Shown here: positions 51,312-61,031 of the stretch, piece after piece
Position numbering within the stretch: position 1 is the stretch's first letter
Layout: the number at the start of each line of letters is the position of its first letter
Assembly: GCA_964573295.1 (NCBI GenBank)
Contig: CAZNJE010000022.1
Coordinates: forward strand, 7,975 to 71,974
Source: CAYQJL01 sp964573295
GTDB lineage: Bacteria > Eisenbacteria > RBG-16-71-46 > CAIMUX01 > WJJG01
Reading direction: 5' to 3'
Length of the DNA stretch: 64,000 nt
Program-made: the position numbers and the translations under genes
The notes under the pieces: model-generated
What the model was told of the DNA's origin: nothing
Databases searched by the model: none
The model's input: the letters and a program-made list of their open reading frames with translations, nothing else

Positions 51312-52441
51312 GATGCCTTCCTTCTGGCCTCAGTGCCGACCCCGCGTCCGAAAACCTGGTGCCGGGGACGGTAGGTCGCATCGGCCTTCATGAGAATGGA
51401 CTCGAGCTCCTGCACATCCGAGCTGCGCGAGAGCGCCTCGTCCAGCGTGATCTTCCGGCTCTGGAAGGCCTGGAAGAGCGCTTGGTTCATCGTCATCATT
51501 CCGTACTTGGCGCCGGCCTGCATGAGGCTGTAGATCTGGTGTGACTTCCCTTCCCGGATCAGGGCGCTCATCGCCGGCGTGCACACCAGGACCTCGGAGA
51601 TGTTGATCCGCCCGTGACCGCCGCGGCGCGGCACGAGCTGCTGCGTCACGATGCCGCGCAGGACGAAGGCCAGCTGGGAGAAGACTTGCTTCTGCTGGTT
51701 GGTGGGAAAGACATCCACGATGCGGTTGATCGCCTCGTAGGTCGAGTTCGTGTGCAGGGTCGCGAATACCAAGTGTCCGGTTTCAGCAATCGTCAGGGCG
51801 GCCTGAATGGTCTCGAGGTCGCGCATCTCACCGATCAGGATGACGTCGGGGTCCTGGCGCAAGACGTATTTGAGCGCCTGCGGGAAACTGTTCGTATCGG
51901 AACCGATCTCGCGCTGGTTGACGATCGCGCGCTTGTGTTGGTGCACATACTCGATGGGGTCTTCGATCGTGATGATGTGGCAGGAACGTTCTTCGTTGAT
52001 CTTATCGATCAGACCCGCCAGCGTGGTCGACTTGCCGCTCCCGGTCGGGCCGGTGACGAGCACGAGCCCGTTGGGAGAATCGGCGAACTCGCGGACCGCC
52101 TTCGGCAGCCCGAGTTCCTCGACCGTCATGATGCCGAACGGAATCATCCGGATGGCCCCGGTGGTGACGCCCCGCTGGGAAAATACGTTGGCACGGAACC
52201 GCGCCAGGCTCTTGATGCCGAAAGAGAGGTCGAGTTCGTGCTCGTTTTCGAAACGCTTCTTCTGGTCGTCGCGCAGAATCGAGTAGACCAGCTTCTCGCA
52301 GGTCTCCGGATCCAGCGGATCGTGCCCGCTGGCATCGAGCACCCCATCGACTCGGAATTGCGGCGGGACGCCGGCGGTCAGATGCAAGTCCGACGCGCCC
52401 CGTTCCACCATCTCGGCCAGCAAGTCCCGCAGGGATACCAT
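51308..52441 (-). CDS. pilT: Pilus retraction ATPase PilT
   Basis: Hexameric ATPase of 377 residues that powers pilus retraction. It has the N-terminal ASDLHLTAGVPPQFRVDG domain, Walker A LVTGPTGSGKSTTLAGLID, Asp box IITIEDPIEYVHQHKRAIVN, Walker B DPDVILIGEMRDLETI, His box TGHLVFATLHTNST, and the PilT-specific retraction motif AIRNLIRE visible as MSALIREGKSHQIYSLMQAG. The ATG at 52441 follows GGGGAGGGAA. Downstream of pilB by about 180 bp. Confidence 0.96.
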   Translation of the reverse strand: MVSLRDLLAEMVERGASDLHLTAGVPPQFRVDGVLDASGHDPLDPETCEKLVYSILRDDQKKRFENEHELDLSFGIKSLARFRANVFSQRGVTTGAIRMIPFGIMTVEELGLPKAVREFADSPNGLVLVTGPTGSGKSTTLAGLIDKINEERSCHIITIEDPIEYVHQHKRAIVNQREIGSDTNSFPQALKYVLRQDPDVILIGEMRDLETIQAALTIAETGHLVFATLHTNSTYEAINRIVDVFPTNQQKQVFSQLAFVLRGIVTQQLVPRRGGHGRINISEVLVCTPAMSALIREGKSHQIYSLMQAGAKYGMMTMNQALFQAFQSRKITLDEALSRSSDVQELESILMKADATYRPRHQVFGRGVGTEARRKAS

Positions 52442-52618
52442 CCGGTTCCCTCCCCTGGTGTGGTTGGGTCAATAGCGACAAGGCGCCGGGGAACCCTCGC
52501 GGGCTTTCCTACCCGGCCGACCGCACCGGCTCCGCGGGCAGCCTTCCGCGATGAAGAGCGGGGGCCGCTGCGCCGCGCGGCCTTCCTCGATCAAGAACGG
52601 GCCGCTGTGCCGGGCGGC
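52442..52618. other. pilB-pilT spacer
   Basis: About 180 bp with an imperfect direct repeat of roughly 35 bp (CGCTGCGCCGCGCGGCC and CGCTGTGCCGGGCGGCC, each next to a CTCGATCAAGAA- or GCGATGAAGAG-like word). No gene is supported; it may carry the pilT ribosome-binding region and a weak terminator. Confidence 0.4.
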
Positions 52619-54331
<1,713 letters not shown>

Positions 54332-54481
54332 CGTGCGGACTCCTCATTGATTCTCCGCCGCATACTCCTCCCCATCGCACGGTCGGCATCCCTGAAAGCG
54401 GCGGGAAGCGAACCACATCAGCGTTCGGCGGGAGTCGATCTGCGTTGGATACCACGCCCTGTATCCCTCTGCGCCGAGGGA

Positions 54482-54497
54482 GACAACTCGCGTGCCA
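54482..54497 (-). promoter_or_regulatory. Possible sigma54-like promoter upstream of pilB
   Basis: Minus-strand TGGCACGCGAGTTGTC matches the -24/-12 consensus except that the -12 GC is GT. It lies about 150 bp upstream of the pilB start. The -12 change weakens the call. Confidence 0.35.
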
Positions 54498-54583
54498 CCG
54501 GGGGAGGTGTGAGAAATGGTATGAGGAACTCTTCGGAATGCATTGATATTCGGATCGTTACGTACGCCAATCCGATAAAGGGT

Positions 54584-55033
54584 CTAGGGCCGTACGGCCG
54601 AATCGGCCATGCATTGCGAGAATCGCAATCCGGTCGCGTGCAAGCTGCACGGCTGGGCCACCGTGACGAGCCCGGCCAGATCGCTCAGCCGTCCGGGCCC
54701 GATTCCCCGGACCTGCCGCAGCTCGGCCACACTGCCGAAACGGCCCACCCTACGCCGGTAGGCCAGGATTCGCCCGGCCAGCGTCGGCCCGATCCCCGGC
54801 AACGCCTCCAGATCCAGGCTGTCGGCGAGGTTCAGGTCGAGGAACCCGTCCCGAAAGACCGTTTCCGGCCGGCCCCGGATTGGCGCGAACGAGCCATCTC
54901 TCGTGCTGTCGGGCAACGCCGCAGCCGGATCGGGCTCACGCCAGAGGAGTTCGGCGGCGCTCACCAGGTACCCGCCGGCCAGCAGGACCACCAGTGCTCC
55001 CAGAAGGCGGCGCTCGGCCGCGGTGAAGGTCAT
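54584..55033 (-). CDS. ComEA-like helix-hairpin-helix DNA-binding protein
   Basis: A 149-residue protein with an N-terminal membrane anchor (about 7-26, RRLLGALVVLLAGGYLVSAA), a linker and a C-terminal double HhH domain (about 67-125, LDLNLADSLDLEALPGIGPT, LAGRILAYRRRVGRFGSVAE then LRQVRGIGPGRLSDL). This is the ComEA architecture: a periplasmic double-stranded-DNA receptor that pulls DNA in during transformation. The last about 20 residues are extra. It lies upstream-adjacent to the pil cluster; with DprA and retractable pili it supports natural competence, though comEC is outside the window. Confidence 0.85.
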   Translation of the reverse strand: MTFTAAERRLLGALVVLLAGGYLVSAAELLWREPDPAAALPDSTRDGSFAPIRGRPETVFRDGFLDLNLADSLDLEALPGIGPTLAGRILAYRRRVGRFGSVAELRQVRGIGPGRLSDLAGLVTVAQPCSLHATGLRFSQCMADSAVRP

Positions 55034-55075
55034 GGGTTCAGATCCTCACGCCCCATCCCTACGTGGGCCGGGCAC

Positions 55076-57214
55076 CTAGTCGAGGAAGTGCCACTCGATG
55101 CCCATGCGGTATCCGCGTCCGGGAAGGGGCATCCATCCATCATCGTAGGTAGCCGACTCGCCCCAATCGCCCGGCGCGCTCGGGTCGCCCAGCGCGTTGT
55201 GGAGCGCCATGAAGAAGGAGGCATCCCGAATTCGTCCCCGCCCCTCCAGATCCAGCCGGGCATGCTCGGGTAGCTCTCCATAGGGACTCGTCCGGGACCC
55301 GGTGTAGACCACGGTCGCCACACCCTGCCAGAGCAGGTCGCCCCTGAAAACGCTCCCCTCGGCCACCAGTGACACCTGCCCTCGCTCGCCCGGCTGAAAG
55401 ACCGGCAGCTCCGCGAACGTTCGCGGCGTCAGCATGACCCGGCCCGATCCCTCCAGCGCAAAGCCGTAGAGGAGGTCGATACGGCCGCTCCCTTGCCAGG
55501 CCCAGAGATCGGCATCGCTCAGCAGTTGATCGCTCTGGAGCGATTCCCGGTCAGCCGGCACCAGGCGGGCGGCCTGATCGCCGCGCAATCCAATCCCGTT
55601 CTCGATGCGTCGCCACTCGGGCCCGGTCTCCAGCCGCAGCGGCCCGGCTCGCAAGCGCATACCCACGACGAGTTCGGTCACCCGCCGCAGTCCGCCCGTC
55701 GAAGCGTCCTCTCCGCCGGGGAAGAACAGGCCCCGTTCGAGCGCGGCTACCCCGTCCGGTTCGGCCCGCGGCACGAACTGCTGCGTGCCGCCGGACCATG
55801 CGCGGGCGAAGCCCCCCCACACGGTGCCCGGCTCGTAGGCTACGTCCAGATGCGCCCGCAGGTGTCCGGACTGCCACCAGGGATCGCTGTACCCAACGGC
55901 GGCTCGGTACGACCAGGGACCCGTCGCATGGACCCAGCCCATAGCGAGTCCCATGCCAGTGCGTGACCAGTTCTGCTCGCGGACGTGCCGGCGTCCGTAG
56001 CTCATTTGGGTGTGCTCGATCCCGATCGAGGCAAGGGCCTCTCCGGTGCCCAGGAAGATGCGGCGGCCGATCAGCGTCGCGCCCGTGGAGGTGCTCCGCC
56101 GCCGGATGTTTTCGTCGACCGACCACCAGCGGGTCAGATCATTCCGTCGCTCGATCACAAGCTCCGCATCGTAGGTCGTGCTCGATAGCCATTGCCCACC
56201 CACGCTCAACTGCTCGGCTTCCCACAGAAGCTTGCGATGATTCTCGATGTTCACTTGGCCATGGCGTCCCGCGGCAACCGCCCGCAGGCCGCCCCAAGAT
56301 TCGGCGCGATCGACCGCGAGGTAGAGGTTCTGGAATTTGGTCACATCGTACAGATAGCGGCCCGCGGCATTCGCGTGCGCGTAGCTGCCCTGGACGCCCC
56401 ACGCACCCACGCGGCGGGCCAGGATCAGGTCTTCGGTGCCGGATCCGGATGGCCCTTCCGTGAGACGGAATGCGCTGGGCGTCCGCTGCGGCACGTGGTC
56501 CGGCAGGCTGGCGTAGATAGCACCGTCGCTACCCTGTCCCAGTGGATCGAACACCGGATCTGGATGGACGATGAAGACCGCCTCCGAGAGCAGCGGCGAT
56601 AATGTGTGCGAGAGGCCTTCGGGCACTCCCGCTCCCGCCGTCGCCTGACCGGCCAAGCAGAAGGAGAACCGGTCGGTTCCCGGCCCCCAGGCATAGGGAG
56701 TGTCGTAGGCCCCCGGACTGCCCGCCGCGAAGAGACCCAGAGGGGACTCGGCCTCGATCAGTTCCGAGAAGTACATCGCCGAGGAGCGGGTCAGCTCGGC
56801 TCGCGTGGCAGCGGGTCTGGGCGTTCCGGCGGTCGTGCGCGCCAGCCGATAGTCGGCGCGCCACCAGAGCCCGGCCCGCGGGGCCTCAAGCGCGGCGGCC
56901 GAGTCGCCGAAGGCGATCGCAGCCAGCGAATCCGGCAACCCTCCCAGCGAGTCGGCGGAGACGGTCAGCGAGTCTGCCGAAACGCGCAGGGAGTCGGCTG
57001 GGGGGGGTGTCACCGGCGAGGTGGAGGGCGTCTTCAGAGGCCGGGATGGATCGGCGGCGAAGGCGCCCACGGCCGCCGGCAGGCCGGCGATGATGGCCAG
57101 GAGCGCCGCCACGGCGACCGTACGGACCCTGCGGACCCTGCGGATCGTGCGGGTCGTGCGGGTCGTGCGGATCGTGCGGGTCGTGCTAGGCCGCGCGTCC
57201 CTCGATTTCGGCAA
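55076..57214 (-). CDS. Outer-membrane beta-barrel protein (TonB-receptor-like), start uncertain
   Basis: A protein of about 712 residues. A highly basic Arg/Thr run encoded by a 9-bp repeat precedes a signal core (VAVAALLAIIAGLPAAVGAF). Next are an Asp-Ser-Leu-rich stretch (about 80-110, DSLRVSADSLTVSADSLG) and a long region of alternating amphipathic strands rich in Trp, Tyr and Gly. The last residues (RGYRMGIEWHFLD) look like a terminal beta-barrel strand ending near an aromatic. It resembles TonB-dependent receptors without an evident plug motif. Start: no ATG lies near the signal peptide. TTG at 57214 gives a usable n-region but overlaps the upstream gene by 29 bp, while GTG at 57112 would lack a basic n-region. 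Ligand unknown. Confidence 0.68.
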   Translation of the reverse strand: MPKSRDARPSTTRTIRTTRTTRTIRRVRRVRTVAVAALLAIIAGLPAAVGAFAADPSRPLKTPSTSPVTPPPADSLRVSADSLTVSADSLGGLPDSLAAIAFGDSAAALEAPRAGLWWRADYRLARTTAGTPRPAATRAELTRSSAMYFSELIEAESPLGLFAAGSPGAYDTPYAWGPGTDRFSFCLAGQATAGAGVPEGLSHTLSPLLSEAVFIVHPDPVFDPLGQGSDGAIYASLPDHVPQRTPSAFRLTEGPSGSGTEDLILARRVGAWGVQGSYAHANAAGRYLYDVTKFQNLYLAVDRAESWGGLRAVAAGRHGQVNIENHRKLLWEAEQLSVGGQWLSSTTYDAELVIERRNDLTRWWSVDENIRRRSTSTGATLIGRRIFLGTGEALASIGIEHTQMSYGRRHVREQNWSRTGMGLAMGWVHATGPWSYRAAVGYSDPWWQSGHLRAHLDVAYEPGTVWGGFARAWSGGTQQFVPRAEPDGVAALERGLFFPGGEDASTGGLRRVTELVVGMRLRAGPLRLETGPEWRRIENGIGLRGDQAARLVPADRESLQSDQLLSDADLWAWQGSGRIDLLYGFALEGSGRVMLTPRTFAELPVFQPGERGQVSLVAEGSVFRGDLLWQGVATVVYTGSRTSPYGELPEHARLDLEGRGRIRDASFFMALHNALGDPSAPGDWGESATYDDGWMPLPGRGYRMGIEWHFLD
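57128..57186. repeat. 9-bp tandem repeat at the start of the beta-barrel gene
   Basis: GCGGGTCGT/GCGGATCGT/GCGGACCCT-type units repeat about six times up to the stop codon of the upstream TPR gene. They encode Arg-Thr-Ile/Arg-Thr-Thr runs in the signal-peptide n-region. Confidence 0.8.
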
Positions 57215-59636
57215 GGAGCGCCGACGCCTCCCGATCTTCGGGCTGCTCTTCAAGCAGGCTGCGCAGACTCTCCTTGGCCGCATCGATCTCTCCCACCGCC
57301 TGGTACTCACGGGCCAGCAGATACCGCAGACCGTTGCGCTCGGCGGAGGATCCTTCACCGCCTTCCAGACTCTGGCGGAACTCGTGAATCGCCTCCCGGT
57401 GGCGGTCGAGTCGGCTCAGGCACGTGCCGCGCAGCTCGCACAACCGCCGCGCAAAGTCGCCCGCGGCTTCCTCTCCGGCCAGCGCCTGCTCGAACTCCGC
57501 AAGAGCTTCTTCGTAGAGCTCCATTTCCATGTGCGAGACGCCCAGATCGTAGTGAGCCTGCGCATCGTCTTCACCGACCTGCTGCTTGATCCCCTCCTGG
57601 AACTCCTCGAGCAGGGCGCCGAGTTCCATCCACTCCTGGTGCGCGCTGTCGCCTGGTGTGCTCTCCCCCGCCCGCACGTCCACCAAGGCTTCCTTCGAAG
57701 AAAGGACCTCTTCGATCGTGCCCGGATTGCTCACATCGGCCGGCGCGCTCGCCTCGGCTCCATCGCTCATCTCCGCCGGCGCGCTCGCCTCGGCTCCATC
57801 GCTCATCTCCGCCGGCGCGCTCGCCTCGTCCGTATCCGGCGTCGTCTCGACGTCCATGCCGAGTTCGGCGAATCGCACCAGGCGCCGCTGCACCGTTTCA
57901 TTCGCGGAATCGAGCGTCAGGGCACGCCGGAAATGGGGCACGGCCGCCGGCAGATCCCCTTCCTGAATGCATAGATCTCCCAGCAGAATCAGACCGCGCA
58001 CAATGCCGGCATTGTCCTGAAGCGCCTCGGAGATCTCAATGAGTTTCTCGGCTGCTTCCTGCGACTGGGTCTCCAGACGAATCCACTCTTCGACCCGCTT
58101 CGCCGCCACGGTGTATTGCTCGGCCTCGATGGCCAGCCGCGTCGCAGTAGCCGGATTCGCCAGGTGTCCGGCATCGAGGAAGCCCTCATCCGCGTCGATC
58201 TCGATTACGCCCGGCATCGGGGCATCGGCATCATCCTCGTCCAGGACCTCGCCGCCGCCACTGCCTCCCCCTGAAGGGCTGGTGTCCGCGGACCCGGCCA
58301 AATCGCCAGCATCCGTGGACTCCGTGGCATCGCCGGTGCCACCGGGCCCCACTGCAGGACCAGCGCCGGTGACCCCGGTCGCGGCGCCCGCTTCGGCGGA
58401 TGGGCCGGCAGGGGTCTCGTCAGCGTCGAGGTCGATCTCCCGGAAGGAGATCGATCGCCGCGCACCGGTCTCCCCGTCTTTCACCCCGGAACAGGTCATC
58501 GTGTCCCGATGCGGTTTTGAATCCGTGTCGGATTCCTCGCTCTGCGAGGATCCGTCCTCCGCATCAGACGAGGACGCGGTGGGCGCGGCGGAAATCTCGA
58601 ACGCTTCGGATACATTCTGCAGCGCCCGCGCCGGGGATGATCCGTCGGACGCCACCGCTCCAGATGCTCCGCCGTCCGACGGCTCGCCGGCTTCCGTGGG
58701 TGTCTGGCTCTGATCGGAGGAAAGGTCGTCCAGGTCGAACACGGCCGGTCCGCCCGGGGAATCGGCATCTTCTAGCGCGGCCGGTCCGCCCGGGAGATCG
58801 GCATCCTCGAGCGCGGCCGGTGGGCCCGGGGCATGGGCATCCTCGAGCGCGGCCGGTCTCTCCGGCGGATCGGCGTCGCCGGCACCGATGCTCTCGAACG
58901 TGGTCTGGATCTCGGCGAGAACCTCCTCGCGCGTGTCATCATCGGTCGAGTTCCCCGAACCACCAGCCTCATGCGGGGACGGTCCCTCAGCGTCGTCCTC
59001 AGTATCACGCGTCGCCAGCATCTGCCCCACCCGTTCGGTCACGCCGGGATCGAGTTCGGCCGCCTTCGCCAGCAGCTCGGACGCCAGGTCGCGCTCACCC
59101 GATTCGTGAGCAACCTCGGCCGATCGTAACAGGACATCGGCGGCGTCATCGGTGCGGTTCAAACCGATCAGCACCTGGCTGAGGTGCAAGGCCAGCGTAG
59201 CGCGGCGCGGGGCGAGTTCACAGGCATGGGCCACGCCGTCGCGGAAGGTCTGCTGCTCGCGTTCTTCGGGAGAAGCGCTGGCCAAGTAGATCGCGTAGGA
59301 CTCGAGGGCATCCCCGACCAAGTCATCGGCGGCATAGAGCGTCCCGAGGAGGCGGTGAACGTCGTGGCGCGAGCTATCGATCCTCAAAATCTTGCGACAC
59401 AGGGCAATGGCATTGCGATGGAAGCCCAGTTTGCGATAGTGCGCGATGGCAGACTGGTAGTGTCCGACGGCTCCCTCGAGATCGCCGGCCTTCACGCACA
59501 GATCGCCCACGTAGAGGTAGTCATACGGATCCGCATCCGACTCCAAGATGGGAAGGTATGTCTGGATCGCCTTGGCGACCTGCCCTGCTTTGGCGAGCTT
59601 CTGGGCATTGCGTCTGATCGAGATGTTTTTCTGCAA
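57186..59636 (-). CDS. Large TPR protein with intragenic amino-acid repeats
   Basis: An 816-residue soluble protein. The N-terminus (LQKNISIRRNAQKLAKAGQV) opens a TPR array (about 1-190: YLPILESDADPYDYLYVGDL, AVGHYQSAIAHYRKLGFHRN). An approximately 300-residue acidic disordered middle follows, with 12-residue repeats (GPPAALEDA type), and then a second TPR array (about 440-816) interrupted by further 12-residue repeats (EASAPAEMSDGA). The C-terminus has AHYDLGVSHMEMELYEEALA and LAREYQAVGEIDAAKESLRS. TTG at 59636 is chosen because GGGGGT lies 8 nt upstream and the array begins there. Its role is unknown; the beta-barrel gene overlaps its 3' end. Confidence 0.75.
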   Translation of the reverse strand: MQKNISIRRNAQKLAKAGQVAKAIQTYLPILESDADPYDYLYVGDLCVKAGDLEGAVGHYQSAIAHYRKLGFHRNAIALCRKILRIDSSRHDVHRLLGTLYAADDLVGDALESYAIYLASASPEEREQQTFRDGVAHACELAPRRATLALHLSQVLIGLNRTDDAADVLLRSAEVAHESGERDLASELLAKAAELDPGVTERVGQMLATRDTEDDAEGPSPHEAGGSGNSTDDDTREEVLAEIQTTFESIGAGDADPPERPAALEDAHAPGPPAALEDADLPGGPAALEDADSPGGPAVFDLDDLSSDQSQTPTEAGEPSDGGASGAVASDGSSPARALQNVSEAFEISAAPTASSSDAEDGSSQSEESDTDSKPHRDTMTCSGVKDGETGARRSISFREIDLDADETPAGPSAEAGAATGVTGAGPAVGPGGTGDATESTDAGDLAGSADTSPSGGGSGGGEVLDEDDADAPMPGVIEIDADEGFLDAGHLANPATATRLAIEAEQYTVAAKRVEEWIRLETQSQEAAEKLIEISEALQDNAGIVRGLILLGDLCIQEGDLPAAVPHFRRALTLDSANETVQRRLVRFAELGMDVETTPDTDEASAPAEMSDGAEASAPAEMSDGAEASAPADVSNPGTIEEVLSSKEALVDVRAGESTPGDSAHQEWMELGALLEEFQEGIKQQVGEDDAQAHYDLGVSHMEMELYEEALAEFEQALAGEEAAGDFARRLCELRGTCLSRLDRHREAIHEFRQSLEGGEGSSAERNGLRYLLAREYQAVGEIDAAKESLRSLLEEQPEDREASALLAEIEGRAA
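57739..57828. repeat. 36-bp coding tandem repeat (about 2.5 copies) in the large TPR gene
   Basis: Units start at 57739, 57775 and 57811 and encode Glu-Ala-Ser-Ala-Pro-Ala-Glu-Met-Ser-Asp-Gly-Ala. Copies 1 and 2 look identical, implying recent duplication. Confidence 0.9.
58742..58849. repeat. 36-bp coding tandem repeat (three copies) in the large TPR gene
   Basis: Units start at 58742, 58778 and 58814, share CGGCCGGT at one end and TCNNGCG at the other, and encode Pro-Ala-Ala-Leu-Glu-Asp-Ala-rich 12-mers. The length being a multiple of three keeps the frame. Confidence 0.9.
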
Positions 59637-59738
59637 GCCTCTGCACCCCCGAGCGGTCTTGACCGGGATACACGAATGCGACCAGAACATTGCCGTGTCA
59701 CTTCTGTGTATCGTCCGCGCGGGGGGGCATCTCAACCG

Positions 59739-61031
59739 TCAGCTTGAGGAAAGCCGCGGCATCTGCCTGCGCACGACACTGCGCCCGGCGATGAACAGGT
59801 CGCGCAGATCAGGGTAGCCGACGTGGTAGGGCAGACGCGCGTAGGAGGGCGCATCCAGGATCTGGACATCGGCCCGGTAGCCGGGCAGCAGGGCCCCACG
59901 GTCGCTCGCCAGTCCCAGAGCGGCGGCAGCGTTGTAAGTGGCGGCCACGACGGCTTCAGCCGGGGTCAGGTCCATCTGGAGACAGGACAGGGCGATGATC
60001 CAGGGCATCGACTCGGTCATCGAGCTGCCCGGGTTGCAGTCGGTGGCGATCGCCACCGGCACCCCGGCTCGAATCAGCTTGCGAGCCGGTGCGTATTCTC
60101 TTGTCTTCAAGGAAAATAGCGTCCCCGGCAACAGCACGGCCACCGTCCCGGCTTCGGCCAGGGCGGCCATACCGGCCTCCGAGATCCGGCCCAGATGGTC
60201 GGCCGAAATCGCCCCGACCTCGGCTGCCAGTTCGGCTCCACCCATCGGCTCGATCTCGTCGGCATGCAGTTTCGGCGTCATGCCGGCCGCGCGCGCCGCC
60301 CGGAGGATTCGGCGGGATTGCGCCACATCGAAAACGCCCTTCTCGCAGAACACGTCGCAGAAGCGTGCAATGCCCAGACGGCCCGCCGCCGGAATCATCT
60401 CCTCGACCAGCAGGTCGACGTACTCATCGGTACGCGGGCGGTACTCGGCGGGCACCTCGTGCGCCCCGAGGTAGGTGGCCACGACCTCCAGCGGGTGGCG
60501 CCGGTCCAACTCGGCGATCAACCGCAGCGCTCTTTGCTCCTGTTCGGGATCGAGCGCATACCCGGTCTTGATCTCGACCGTGCCCGTGCCGAACGCGGCC
60601 ATTTGATCCATCCGCCGGAGCGACTCGGCCAGAAGCGCCTCGTCGATTGCGGCCCGGAACATCGAAACGCTCGAGAGGATACCGCCTCCGGCCGAGGCGA
60701 TCTCCATGTAGGACTTGCCCTCGAGCCGCTGTTCGAACTCCCACTCCCGCGTGCCGGCGAAGAGCACGTGCGTGTGAGGATCGACGAAGGCCGGCAGGAT
60801 TACCCCGCCGCGCGCATCCACCTCTTCCCCGGCCTCGGCCAGCACGTACTCCCGTAGCAGGTGATCACTGGGGCCCACCGCGATGATCCGTCCTTCACGG
60901 GCCACCAGACCAGCGTTCGTCATGAGTCCGAGTTCGGCCATCTCGGCCCCGACCTTAGGATGCCCCGGTACCGCCGGCGCCATGGTCAACACCTGGGCCG
61001 CTCCGGTGATGCGCAGATCGATCGCCGTCAT
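59739..61031 (-). CDS. hutI: Imidazolonepropionase-like amidohydrolase (HutI)
   Basis: Metal-dependent amidohydrolase of 430 residues matching imidazolonepropionase, third step of histidine degradation. The HxH metal site is in LPAFVDPHTHVLFAGTREWE. The HutI hallmarks FEQRLEGKSYMEIASAGGGI, GTVEIKTGYAL, YLGAHEVPAEY, KLHADEIEPMGGAELA and IATDCNPGSSMTESMPWIIA are all present. ATG at 61031 overlaps the dinG stop as ATGA. No hutH, hutU or hutG is nearby, so it is a detached hut gene or a close paralogue with another cyclic amide substrate. Confidence 0.9.
   Translation of the reverse strand: MTAIDLRITGAAQVLTMAPAVPGHPKVGAEMAELGLMTNAGLVAREGRIIAVGPSDHLLREYVLAEAGEEVDARGGVILPAFVDPHTHVLFAGTREWEFEQRLEGKSYMEIASAGGGILSSVSMFRAAIDEALLAESLRRMDQMAAFGTGTVEIKTGYALDPEQEQRALRLIAELDRRHPLEVVATYLGAHEVPAEYRPRTDEYVDLLVEEMIPAAGRLGIARFCDVFCEKGVFDVAQSRRILRAARAAGMTPKLHADEIEPMGGAELAAEVGAISADHLGRISEAGMAALAEAGTVAVLLPGTLFSLKTREYAPARKLIRAGVPVAIATDCNPGSSMTESMPWIIALSCLQMDLTPAEAVVAATYNAAAALGLASDRGALLPGYRADVQILDAPSYARLPYHVGYPDLRDLFIAGRSVVRRQMPRLSSS

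Noticed and set aside
57739..58849. 36-bp periodicity resembling a CRISPR array
   Set aside because: Units are directly adjacent without spacers, in frame and within a TPR gene, so they are coding repeats.
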